From contig NZ_CP041763.1 of the NCBI RefSeq assembly GCF_007559005.1, forward strand, positions 3,070,463 through 3,134,462: DNA of 64,000 nucleotides, given 5' to 3'. Positions 7,611-16,176 of this stretch are shown one piece after another. Position 1 is the stretch's first letter; each line of letters opens with the position of its first letter. This stretch comes from Gordonia zhaorongruii (lineage in GTDB: Bacteria > Actinomycetota > Actinomycetes > Mycobacteriales > Mycobacteriaceae). The notes under the pieces were generated by a model that was not told the origin of the DNA, ran no database searches, and saw only the letters and a program-made list of their open reading frames with translations. The position numbers were made by a program, and so were the translations under genes.

Positions 7611-9536
7611 ATGCCCGGGTCTGCGCTCGAAGTGAACGGTCGGCGCATCGTGCTGACCAATCTCGACAAGGTGATGTACCCGGATTCCGGTACCCGCAAG
7701 TTCGACGTCGTGCACTACGCGATCGAGATCGCCGACGCGATGCTCGCTCACCTGGCCTCGCGTCCGGTGACCCGCAAGCGCTGGCCGCACGGCACCGGAT
7801 CGGGCCCGTTCTTCGAGAAGGCCCTTCCCCCGGGGACACCCGACTGGATGGCGCGCTTCACCATCGAGCACTCCGCCGGGCGGACCGTCTACCCGGTTGC
7901 CGGATCGGCCGCCGACCTCGTGTGGCTCGCCCAGATGGCCGCGCTGGAACTGCACGTCCCCCAATGGCGGATCGATCTGTCCGACGACACCCGGCGCACC
8001 GACCGGCTCGTGATCGACCTCGACCCGGGCCCCGAGGTGCCACTGCGCCGATGCGGCGAGGTCGCACTCATGATCCGCGACGTCCTCGGCGACGCCGGGC
8101 TCACCGCGTTCCCGGTGACCAGTGGCAGCAAGGGCATTCACATCTATGCCCGCTTCCCGACACCGGTCAGCTCGGAATCAGCGCGTGCGGTCGCCAAGCA
8201 GATCGCGGACTCGCTGGCCGAGGCCCACCCCACCGAGGTGACCGCCACGATGGCGAAGGCGGCCCGAACGTCGAAGGTCTTCGTCGACTGGAGTCAGAAC
8301 TCGGCAGCCAAGACGACACTCGCCCCGTACTCACTGCGCGGCCGGGAGCGGCCGTGGGTGGCGGCCCCGCGAACATGGACCGAGATCGCCGACCCCGATC
8401 TGGCTCAACTCGACTACCGGGAGGTCCTCGAGCGGTTCGCCGAGTCGGGCGATCTGCTCGCCGACCTCGATCCGGCACTGCTGCCGACGACCGACCGAGC
8501 CGTCGACCTGGGCGAGTACCGGAAGACGAGGTCGCCCCGGCGCACGTCCGCGAGCACGACGGCAACGAAGGCTCGCCCGAGCGAGCCGACCCGCATCACC
8601 GGGTACTCCCCCGGCCCTCGACCGATGCTGGCCGCGGACGAGGCGATCGACGGGCTCGCCGACTCGGAGTGGGCATTCGAGGGGAAGTGGGACGGTTACC
8701 GGATCCTGGCCGGACACCGGAACGGGGAGGTGACGCTCACGTCCAGATCGGGCATAGACATGAGCGCGGACTTCCCGGAACTGCGCGAGTTGGGCGCAGT
8801 GCTCCGCGGATTCGACGTCGTCCTCGACGGCGAGGTCGTGGCCGTCGACTCGAGCGGCGCCACGGATTTCGCCCTCCTCGCATCACGGCATCGTCGCGGC
8901 GAAGAGCGCACTGTCCGCTACCTTGTGTTCGATGTCCTGTCCGTCAACGGAACCGACCTGCGATCCTCACCCTGGGAGGAGCGCCGCGCGGTGCTCGACG
9001 AGCTCACCCCGATGATCGGCGCGGCTGCCGTCGCCGACGTCCCCGCGCTGATTCCGGGCCCGGGCTCCGCCGCCGCCGACCACGCCAAGAGCGAAGGATG
9101 GGAGGGGATCGTCGCCAAGCGCCGCGCCTCTACCTACCAGGAGGGCAGGCGCTCCTCCGACTGGCGAAAGCACAAGAACTGGAACGACATCGAGGTGGTG
9201 ATCGGCGGATACCGGTCCGGACGCGGCGGACGGTCGGGGTCCATCGGGTCACTGCTCGTCGGGCTGCCCGACGAGACCGGCCTCAGGTACGTCGGCCGGG
9301 TCGGCACCGGTTTCACCGATGCGGACCTCGACGCACTCCTCGACGAACTGCGACCCCTGCAGATCAGCCGTTCTCCGTTCATCGGAACTCTCGACCGCCC
9401 GGTCGCGTCGAGCGCGACGTGGGTCCTTCCCAAGCTCGTCGCCGATGTCCGTTTCATGAACTGGACCTCGACCGGCCACCTGCGTCATCCCAGCTGGCGC
9501 GGCATCCGCCGCGACAAGCTGCCGGGCGACCTCTGA
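7611..9536 (+). CDS. ligD: ATP-dependent DNA ligase LigD (polymerase and ligase domains)
   Basis: LigD fills and seals double-strand breaks with Ku. From the ATG at 7611 the protein has 641 residues; a GTG at 7596 would add five. The polymerase/primase domain comes first, with the metal motif DLDPG (Asp136, Asp138) and GSKGIHIYARF. A linker of about 40 residues rich in Arg, Ser and Thr leads to the ligase domain, with the nucleotidyl lysine Lys359 in EGKWDGYR, then DGEVVAVD, EGIVAKRR and DWRKHKN. The 3'-phosphoesterase domain found between these parts in mycobacterial LigD (about 760 residues) is missing. Confidence 0.92.
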   Translation: MPGSALEVNGRRIVLTNLDKVMYPDSGTRKFDVVHYAIEIADAMLAHLASRPVTRKRWPHGTGSGPFFEKALPPGTPDWMARFTIEHSAGRTVYPVAGSAADLVWLAQMAALELHVPQWRIDLSDDTRRTDRLVIDLDPGPEVPLRRCGEVALMIRDVLGDAGLTAFPVTSGSKGIHIYARFPTPVSSESARAVAKQIADSLAEAHPTEVTATMAKAARTSKVFVDWSQNSAAKTTLAPYSLRGRERPWVAAPRTWTEIADPDLAQLDYREVLERFAESGDLLADLDPALLPTTDRAVDLGEYRKTRSPRRTSASTTATKARPSEPTRITGYSPGPRPMLAADEAIDGLADSEWAFEGKWDGYRILAGHRNGEVTLTSRSGIDMSADFPELRELGAVLRGFDVVLDGEVVAVDSSGATDFALLASRHRRGEERTVRYLVFDVLSVNGTDLRSSPWEERRAVLDELTPMIGAAAVADVPALIPGPGSAAADHAKSEGWEGIVAKRRASTYQEGRRSSDWRKHKNWNDIEVVIGGYRSGRGGRSGSIGSLLVGLPDETGLRYVGRVGTGFTDADLDALLDELRPLQISRSPFIGTLDRPVASSATWVLPKLVADVRFMNWTSTGHLRHPSWRGIRRDKLPGDL

Positions 9537-9557
9537 CAGAGCAGACGGCAGAGCCGG

Positions 9558-9980
9558 TCACTCCAGAACGAAGACCGGGATCTGCCGATCAGTGTTCTTC
9601 TCATACTCGGCGTATGGCGGGAACGCTGCAACGGCGAGCGTCCACCAGTGCGCGCGCTCGTCGCCCGACACCTCACGCGCGGTGCGAGTCATGACGGCGT
9701 CGCCGTCCTGAACGGTGACCTCCGGGTTCGCCTTCACGTTGTGATACCAGTTCGGATGCGATGGGGCGCCGCCCTTCGACGCGACCATCGCGTACTTGCC
9801 GTCTTCCTCCACGCGCATCAACGGGACGTACCGGGCCTTGCCGGACTTGGCGCCGATAGTAGTGAACAGGACCACGTGCATGCCGTCGAGGTCCACGGCC
9901 GCGGTGGTGCCCGCCGCGAGGATCTTCTCGGTCTGCTGGCGGACCCAGTCGGTCGGACTCAGTTCAGGAGTTTCACTCAT
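9558..9980 (-). CDS. deazaflavin (F420)-dependent nitroreductase-family protein
   Basis: The 140-residue protein belongs to the Ddn family of split-beta-barrel proteins that bind F420H2. It shows the hallmark GAKSGKARYVPLM, then PSHPNWYHNVKANPEV and ends in TDRQIPVFVLE. The start ATG at 9980 is chosen because upstream in-frame sequence lacks family similarity. It could reduce quinones or nitro compounds; the true substrate is not visible. Its stop lies 22 bp from the convergent ligD stop. Confidence 0.88.
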   Translation of the reverse strand: MSETPELSPTDWVRQQTEKILAAGTTAAVDLDGMHVVLFTTIGAKSGKARYVPLMRVEEDGKYAMVASKGGAPSHPNWYHNVKANPEVTVQDGDAVMTRTAREVSGDERAHWWTLAVAAFPPYAEYEKNTDRQIPVFVLE

Positions 9981-10315
9981 GGGTCCGACGGTAGTCGCCT
10001 TCCGGGATCGGCGCCGTGAGACCGACGGTGCAACCCTCGACGGCAGCGACCCGCATCGCATCCGGGTGATCGAGAAGGGGACTCCGGCTCACCACCCGGC
10101 ATGCGAGGCGACTACTGCTAGGTTGAACAGCGCGCCGTCGATGGTCGGTGTACGAAGGACTTCGGCCGGCGATCGGCTCGGACGGTTCACGGGTGACGTG
10201 GAGTGCATCACCGAGGCGGGAGTCGCCCTTCACACCATGCCGTCTCCCGACCAGGCTCGACGCCGACCCGTGGTCTAGCCTTGATTTCGCACACGCGACC
10301 ACGGAGGGAGTCCGC
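9981..10315. other. gene-free stretch between divergent genes
   Basis: This 335-bp stretch separates the divergent nitroreductase-like gene and the phosphodiesterase gene. I see no open frame with coding character. It should hold both promoters, but I cannot assign boxes with confidence. Confidence 0.5.
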
Positions 10316-11068
10316 ATGTCGGTCGTCGCGCAGATCAGCGACCTGCATTTCCAAGGGGATGCTGCCCATCGTCGGCGCATCGCTGCCGTGGTCGACTACT
10401 TGCGGAACCGATGCGGCGGAGCTGCGAGCATCGACGCCCTCGTCGTCTCCGGCGACCTCGCCGACGGCGGCCTCGATGAGCAGTACCGCGAGGCGGTCGA
10501 AACAGTCGTCACCGACATCCCGACTCTCACGCTTCTGGGTAACCACGACGATCGCGCGGCCTACCGGCGGGTGTCCCGACCCGACGATTCCGCCGACCCG
10601 TATGCACCGGTGAACTCCGCTCTCGAGCTCGATGGACTCCTCGTTCTCGCCCTCGACTCGTCGATCCCCGGTCAGAACGACGGTGCGATCTCGCCGGAGA
10701 CTCTCGCTTGGGCGAGTCGGCGGATCGAGCAGGCGGGCGACACTCCGACTCTCGTCGCGTTCCACCATCCACCGGCCGCGGTCGGCATGCCGTTCATGGA
10801 CACCATCGCGCAGCAAGACCCGTCAGCGCTTGCCGCGTTCGTGCACGAGCATCCGCAGATCGTCGGTCTTGCGTGCGGCCACATCCACTCGGCATCGGCA
10901 GGCACCTTCGCAGGAGTCCCACTCGTCACGGCACCCGGCGTCTCATCGACGCTCAATCTGCCCTTCGAGGGCGACGACGTGATCAACGAGGAGCAGCCGG
11001 CGGGCCTGGCCTTCCATCTGATCGACGACCGTCGTCTGACGACGCATTTCCGCAGCGTCGTGCTCTGA
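10316..11068 (+). CDS. metallophosphoesterase, CpdA/Rv0805-like 3',5'-cyclic nucleotide phosphodiesterase
   Basis: This 250-residue calcineurin-type enzyme would hydrolyse cAMP or a related phosphodiester with two metal ions. All five family motifs are visible: Asp9 and His11 in ISDLH, Asp47 in SGDLAD, Asn75 and His76 in GNHD, His in AFHHPP, and GHIH. Length is close to mycobacterial Rv0805. The ATG at 10316 has GGAGGGAG upstream; an in-frame extension to 10148 lacks family similarity. Downstream lie a 76-bp repeat and a strong hairpin. Confidence 0.88.
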   Translation: MSVVAQISDLHFQGDAAHRRRIAAVVDYLRNRCGGAASIDALVVSGDLADGGLDEQYREAVETVVTDIPTLTLLGNHDDRAAYRRVSRPDDSADPYAPVNSALELDGLLVLALDSSIPGQNDGAISPETLAWASRRIEQAGDTPTLVAFHHPPAAVGMPFMDTIAQQDPSALAAFVHEHPQIVGLACGHIHSASAGTFAGVPLVTAPGVSSTLNLPFEGDDVINEEQPAGLAFHLIDDRRLTTHFRSVVL

Positions 11069-11081
11069 GAGATCGCGCGTC

Positions 11082-11157
11082 TCGTCCGAGTGGTACGTCA
11101 CAGCCCCGGCATTCCCCTATAGCGGGTCGTCGCCGCTGTGCGGTACCACTGAGACGA
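11082..11157 (-). repeat. 76-bp intergenic element, copy B (inverted relative to copy A)
   Basis: Read on the minus strand this unit has the same 76-bp length as 3274-3349 and aligns without gaps. The identical core ACCCGCTATA and right end GTACCACTCGGACGA are shared. It lies just after the phosphodiesterase stop and before the convergent pntB stop. Confidence 0.75.
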
Positions 11158-11170
11158 CGGTCGTGAACGA

Positions 11171-11213
11171 CTCCGGCCCTGGACCTCGCACAAGCGAGGG
11201 CCAGGGCCGGGAG
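11171..11213. terminator. strong hairpin between convergent genes
   Basis: CTCCGGCCCTGG and CCTCGC pair with GCGAGG and CCAGGGCCGGGAG around an ACAA loop, with one bulge. No T-run follows on either strand. It can serve both the phosphodiesterase and pntB as a terminator-type stem. Confidence 0.6.
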
Positions 11214-11231
11214 TGATCGGGGAACGGATCC

Positions 11232-12698
11232 CTACAGGGCGGAGATGATCTCCTCCACGCGCTCCTTGGCGTCACCGAAGAGCATCTGCGTGTTGTCGCG
11301 GAAGAACAGCGGGTTCTGCACGCCGGCATAGCCCGCTGCCATCGAGCGCTTGAACACGACGACGTCCTTGGCGTTCCAGACCTCCAGGACCGGCATACCG
11401 GCGATCGGCGAACTGGGATCCTCCGCGGCCGCCGGGTTGACCGTGTCGTTGGCACCGATGACCAGCACGACGTCCGTCTCCTCGAAGTCGTCGTTGATCT
11501 CGTCCATCTCCATCACGATGTCGTACGGAAGCTTCGCCTCGGCGAGCAGCACGTTCATGTGACCGGGCAGACGACCGGCGACCGGGTGGATACCGAAGCG
11601 CACGTCGATTCCCTTAGCGCGCAGCTTGGCGGTCAGATCGGCCACCGGGTACTGCGCCTGCGCCACGGCCATGCCGTAACCAGGTGTGATGATGACCGAC
11701 TTGGCGTCCGCGAGCAGTTCGGCTGCCGCATCGGACTTGATCTCGCGGTGCTCGCCGTAGTCCGTATCGTCGGCCGGACCCGCTTCGATACCGAAGCCGC
11801 CCGCGATGACCGAGACGAACGAGCGGTTCATGGCCTTGCACATGATGTAGCTCAGGTACGCACCAGAGGAGCCGACGAGTGCACCGGTCACGATCAGCAG
11901 ATCGTTGTTGAGCAGGAAGCCCGAGGCCGCAGCTGCCCAACCGGAGTACGAGTTCAGCATCGACACCACGACCGGCATGTCGCCGCCGCCGATGGACGCC
12001 ACCAGGTGCAGACCCAGGAGGAGGGCGACCACGGTGATGACCGCGAGCAGGATGTAGCCCGTGGTGTCGCTGTGCGAGTCACGTGCGACGTAGATGCCGG
12101 TCAGTACGGCGAAGACGACGATCGAACCGATGTTGATGAAATTCTTGCCCGGCAGCATCAGCGGCGCCGACTTCATCCGGGCCGACAGCTTCAGGTTGGC
12201 GATGATCGAACCGGTGAAGGTGACCGCACCGATGAAGATGCCGATCGCGACCTCAGCTGCGTGAATCCCGATGATCGCGCCCTGATCGTCCTGCGGGACA
12301 CCGTCCAGGTGAGCACCCTGGATAGCGCCGTTCCAACCGATGAGGACAGCAGCGAGACCGACGAACGAGTGCAGCAGGGCGATGAGCTCCGGCATACCCG
12401 TCATCTCGACGATCTTGGCGCGCCACAGACCGATGAGCCCGCCGACGACGACAGCCGCGATGAGCAGGCCGATCGGCAGCCATTTGTTGAACGACACCCC
12501 GGCGAAGCTCAGGTCGTTCATGTCTCTGAGAGCGACAGCGATGGTCGCCGCGAGCGCGATGACCATGCCGACCATGCCGTACGTCAGGCCGCTCTTGGCC
12601 GACTCGTGCTTCGACAGTCCTGCGAGCGACAGGACGAACAGCAGCGATGCGACGATGTACGCCGCGATGGAGATGGAGTTGATGTCCATGACGGTCAT
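11232..12698 (-). CDS. pntB: NAD(P) transhydrogenase subunit beta
   Basis: PntB provides the membrane proton channel and NADP(H)-binding domain III of the proton-translocating transhydrogenase. The 488-residue protein has about eight hydrophobic segments in the first 280 residues. Domain III contains [41 protein letters not shown] and [14 protein letters not shown]. Its ATG overlaps the pntA stop as ATGA, so translation is coupled. Because pntA is frameshifted upstream, its expression may be affected by premature termination in pntA. Confidence 0.95.
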   Translation of the reverse strand: MTVMDINSISIAAYIVASLLFVLSLAGLSKHESAKSGLTYGMVGMVIALAATIAVALRDMNDLSFAGVSFNKWLPIGLLIAAVVVGGLIGLWRAKIVEMTGMPELIALLHSFVGLAAVLIGWNGAIQGAHLDGVPQDDQGAIIGIHAAEVAIGIFIGAVTFTGSIIANLKLSARMKSAPLMLPGKNFINIGSIVVFAVLTGIYVARDSHSDTTGYILLAVITVVALLLGLHLVASIGGGDMPVVVSMLNSYSGWAAAASGFLLNNDLLIVTGALVGSSGAYLSYIMCKAMNRSFVSVIAGGFGIEAGPADDTDYGEHREIKSDAAAELLADAKSVIITPGYGMAVAQAQYPVADLTAKLRAKGIDVRFGIHPVAGRLPGHMNVLLAEAKLPYDIVMEMDEINDDFEETDVVLVIGANDTVNPAAAEDPSSPIAGMPVLEVWNAKDVVVFKRSMAAGYAGVQNPLFFRDNTQMLFGDAKERVEEIISAL

Positions 12699-14243
12699 GC
12701 CCCCTTACTGAACATGCTGAGCATGCGACGGGTGACGGCGAAGCCACCGAAGATGTTGATGGAGGCGAGCAGGATCGCGATGGTCGACAACACCAGGATC
12801 GCGGTGTTACCGGTGGCGATCTGCAGCAGCGCACCGACGATCACCACACCGGAGATGGCGTTGGTGACCGACATCAGCGGCGTGTGCAGCGCGTGCGCCA
12901 CCTTGCCGATGACGTAGTAGCCGATCACGATCGCCAGCATGAGCACCGTGAAGTGCTGCGGGATCGGATCCGGTGCGAACGCGTTGACCAGGAAGAACGC
13001 GGCGATACCCAGGAGTACCAGACCGACCTTCTTACCCGCCGACATCGGCTCCTTCGGCTCTTCCTCCGGAGTGGGCTCGGCAGCGGCGGCCTTGGGAGCC
13101 GCGGACACCTGAACCGGAGGCGGCGGCCACATGACGTCACCGTCACGCGTCACCGTGATTCCGCGCTGCACCACGTCGTCCATGTCGAGCGTCAGCTCAC
13201 CGTCCTTCGACGGCGTGATGAGCTTGAGAAGGTTCACGATGTTGGTGCCGTAGAGCTGCGACGTCTGAGCGGCCAGACGGCCGGCCAGATCGGTGTAGCC
13301 GAGGATCGTGACGCCGTTGTCGGTGACGACCTTCTCGTCGGCGACCGCACCTGCGGCGTTGCCGCCGCTGGAAGCAGCCATATCGACGATCACCGAACCG
13401 GTGTGCATCGCGGCGACCGTCTCCGCGGTCAGCAGTCGCGGCGCCGGGCGCCCGGGAATCTGCGCGGTGGTGATGACGATGTCGGCCAGGCGCGCTTCCT
13501 CGTCGTACATCGACGCGGTAGCCGCCTCCTGCTCGGCGGTCATCTCCTTGGCGTAGCCGTCCTCGGACTTCTCCGCCTCGAAGTCGACCTGGACGAACTC
13601 TGCGCCCATCGACTCAACCTGTTCGGCGACCTCTGGGCGCACGTCGAAGGCGCGGACGACCGCGCCCATCGCCGATGCCGCACCGATCGCAGCGAGGCCC
13701 GCCACGCCGGCGCCCACGACGAAGACGCGGGCCGGCGGGATCTTGCCGGCCGCCGTGACCTGGCCCGTGAACATCCTGGCCCGTGAACATCCGGCCGAAC
13801 TCGTGGGCGGCCTCGACCACCGCACGGTATCCGGCGACGTTGGCCATCGAGGACAGCACGTCCATCGACTGCGCACGCGAGATACGCGGCACGGCGTCCA
13901 TGGCGAGCGCGGTGATTCCCGCGTTCTGCAACTTCTCCAGGAGTTCCGGGTTGCGAGCCGGCGCCACCATCGAGATCAGCACGGCGCCACGGCGCATGCG
14001 TGCGACCTCGTCGTCCGTCGGGGCATTCACCTTGACGACCACGTCGGCGGCCCACACCTCGTCGGCCGAGCCGACGCGAGCGCCGGCCTCGGTGAACTTC
14101 TCGTCCGGCATCTCGGCACGCGTACCGCACCCGGATTCGACGACAACCTCGTAACCGAGTTGCTGCAGCTGCCCGACCGTCTTCGCGGTGCCCGCGACGA
14201 GAGTCTCGCCTGCCTTCGATTCCTGGGGGATTCCGATCAGCAT
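12695..14243 (-). pseudogene. pntA: NAD(P) transhydrogenase subunit alpha, frameshifted by a 16-bp tandem duplication
   Basis: PntA carries the NAD(H)-binding domain I and transmembrane helices of the transhydrogenase. The N-terminal part reads from ATG 14243 (GGGAGAGG upstream) to about 13775, ending [10 protein letters not shown], then leaves frame. The rest continues in another frame from [17 protein letters not shown] through the NAD motif [13 protein letters not shown] to a C-terminal membrane domain with about four helices. The break is at 13759-13790, where 16 bp occur twice in tandem. Removing one copy restores one frame of exactly 510 residues, the length of the Escherichia coli protein. 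This may be real inactivation, a reversible slippage state, or a sequencing error. Confidence 0.9.
13759..13790. repeat. exact 16-bp tandem duplication inside pntA
   Basis: CCTGGCCCGTGAACAT is present twice without spacer, at 13759-13774 and 13775-13790. Sixteen bases shift the frame by one. It explains the pntA frameshift completely. Confidence 0.95.
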
Positions 14244-14494
14244 GTCACTGCCTCTCCCACACTCATGTCTGTAGTTCTCACCTTGATCTGATGTCCGCAT
14301 CGGCTTGACCTCGATGCCGCATCAGAACAGACGAACAGCAGGGAGTGCCGCTCACGTGGAGCGGTTCCAGGGTTCATCGGCCAGTGCTTCATCGAACTCG
14401 CGCGATGCGTGCGGGTGACACGTGGCCGGACCCGCTGATGGAAAACGTGCGACGAACATAGCACGCAGTCCAACGCGGCCCCGAGGCCAGTAAT

Positions 14495-15970
14495 CTATGT
14501 CACATCTGCGGTTTTGCCTGACTTCGCGGCATGCCTTCCGGCCCGGCGACCGAAGTACGACCCCTCACCCAGCTGGGTGCCCGAGGCATACCCTTTGCCG
14601 TCCTGTGCAAGATTCGCCGCACAGGCGCCTGCCGCATACAGACCCGGGATCACCGAGCCCTCCTCGTTCAGGACCGCACCGTCGACCGTGGTCGCCATGC
14701 CGCCGATCGTGAATCCTGCGTACAGCGCTTTGCCGAGGCTCATGTCGAAGGCCGCCCAGGGCCCGCGATCCTGCGGTGCGAGGAACTCCGCACTCTTGTG
14801 AAAGTCGGGATCCTCGCCCTGTCCAGCATAAGTGTTGTACCGGTCGAGAGTCGCATTGAGGGTGGCGCGATCGATCCCCAGGTCGTCCGCCATCTCGTCG
14901 ACCGTCTCCCAGCCGTCGATGAACGGCGCGAGCGGGAACTCCGGGCGCTCCATATGCGATTCGTCGACGATGAGGAACGCCGCACGATCGGTCTGATCCA
15001 TCACGAAGCCCGAGGTGCGCGAGTGGTAAGAGTCCTCGGCGACGAACCTGCGACCCTCCTTGTTGACGATGATCCCGGTGAGGAGAATCGACGGCGGGTA
15101 CACCGGTGCGGTGATGAAGGCCTGGTCCATGTGCTTGAGGTGCGCACCGACGGAGGCGCCCATGCGGATGCCCAGTCCGTCGTCGTACGTGCTTCCGAGG
15201 GTGAACGGCTTCTCGGCGAGCTGGGGTACGTGCTCGGCGACCATTTCCGGGTTCATCACGAAGCCGCCTGCGGCGATCACGACGGATCTCGCGCGGATGA
15301 ATCCTTCGGTGGCGCCGTCTTTGAACTGCGCACCGACCACCGCACCCGAGTCGTCGACGATGAGCTTGCGTCCACCGACCTCGTAGCGGATGGGGACGTT
15401 CAGTTCGCCGAGCTTCTTCACGAGCAGCTCGATCACGATTCCGGCGCCGCCGGTGTCGCCGGGCTTGGGAACCTTGTGACCCCGCGGTGCAGGCACGGCC
15501 TGGTCCTTGAACGGCCACACCTTCTCGTTGCCGGTGAACATCAGCCCCTGGGTCTGTGGCTGGATGACGGCCTTCTCCGGGTAGTAGCTGCGCTCGAACT
15601 CGAACCCGAGTGCCTCGAGCCACGTGAAATGGTCGACGCTGTCGTCGCAGTAGGCGACTATCTTCTCCGGCTCGGGATCGCGGGATACGGCCATCAGGTA
15701 CTTGGCCATCTCGTCCGCAGTGTCCTCGTGCCCCGTCGCCTGCTGGACTGCAGTTCCGCCACCGAGGTAGAAGTGCCCGCCTGCCATGCAGGTGGTGCCA
15801 CCCGCGGCGGCAGACCGCTCGAGCACCAGCACGTTCGCGCCGGCTTCGGCCGCCTCGACCGCGGCGCAGCAGCCACCGATGCCGGCACCGAGCACCAGCA
15901 CGTCGACCTCGTCGGTGTACTCGGCGACGTCGCTCGCCGTGATTGTCTCTGGAATGTCCACGCCACTCAT
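14495..15970 (-). CDS. FAD-dependent oxidoreductase, KstD/fumarate-reductase family
   Basis: The 491-residue protein has an N-terminal FAD-binding motif (VLVLGAGIGGCCAAVEAAEAG), the SAAAGGTTCMAGG block and a C-terminal FAD motif (GLYAAGACAANLAQDGKGYASG). This layout belongs to the flavocytochrome c/3-ketosteroid-delta1-dehydrogenase family. I did not find the full set of KstD catalytic tyrosines, so it may act on another steroid ring or unsaturated intermediate. The start ATG 15970 precedes the flavin domain; an open frame extends to 16060. A near-perfect KstR box at 15993-16008 lies 23 bp upstream, which supports a role in steroid catabolism. Confidence 0.85.
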   Translation of the reverse strand: MSGVDIPETITASDVAEYTDEVDVLVLGAGIGGCCAAVEAAEAGANVLVLERSAAAGGTTCMAGGHFYLGGGTAVQQATGHEDTADEMAKYLMAVSRDPEPEKIVAYCDDSVDHFTWLEALGFEFERSYYPEKAVIQPQTQGLMFTGNEKVWPFKDQAVPAPRGHKVPKPGDTGGAGIVIELLVKKLGELNVPIRYEVGGRKLIVDDSGAVVGAQFKDGATEGFIRARSVVIAAGGFVMNPEMVAEHVPQLAEKPFTLGSTYDDGLGIRMGASVGAHLKHMDQAFITAPVYPPSILLTGIIVNKEGRRFVAEDSYHSRTSGFVMDQTDRAAFLIVDESHMERPEFPLAPFIDGWETVDEMADDLGIDRATLNATLDRYNTYAGQGEDPDFHKSAEFLAPQDRGPWAAFDMSLGKALYAGFTIGGMATTVDGAVLNEEGSVIPGLYAAGACAANLAQDGKGYASGTQLGEGSYFGRRAGRHAAKSGKTADVT

Positions 15971-15992
15971 GGACACCAGAATAGACGACATT

Positions 15993-16008
15993 CTAGAACA
16001 GGTTCTAG
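15993..16008. promoter_or_regulatory. KstR-type operator
   Basis: CTAGAACAGGTTCTAG has 7-bp arms around AG and fits the published KstR consensus TNNAACNNGTTNNA at 15994-16007. It sits just upstream of the KstD-like gene. KstR represses sterol catabolic genes in related bacteria until a steroid CoA-thioester binds it. Confidence 0.8.
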
Positions 16009-16176
16009 TGATGGCTCGGATGCGGCGTCCCCACGCGGCGGCGTGCACGTCCCGCGGCACCTTCTGCGTCCCGCCCCACCTGCAGAGGCCGCGTTAAGCA
16101 GTGGCTGCCGCGCGAATCAGGTCGAACCTGAGCCAGCCCCGGGAATTCCCACGTTGGTAATGCGGGGTCCCCAGCT

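Noticed and set aside
7553..9694. 713-codon plus-strand open frame overlapping ligD
   Set aside because: Its translation is Arg/Pro-rich low complexity, while the overlapping frame encodes all LigD motifs.
13740..13800. programmed frameshift in pntA
   Set aside because: No slippery heptamer or stem; an exact 16-bp tandem duplication explains the break better.
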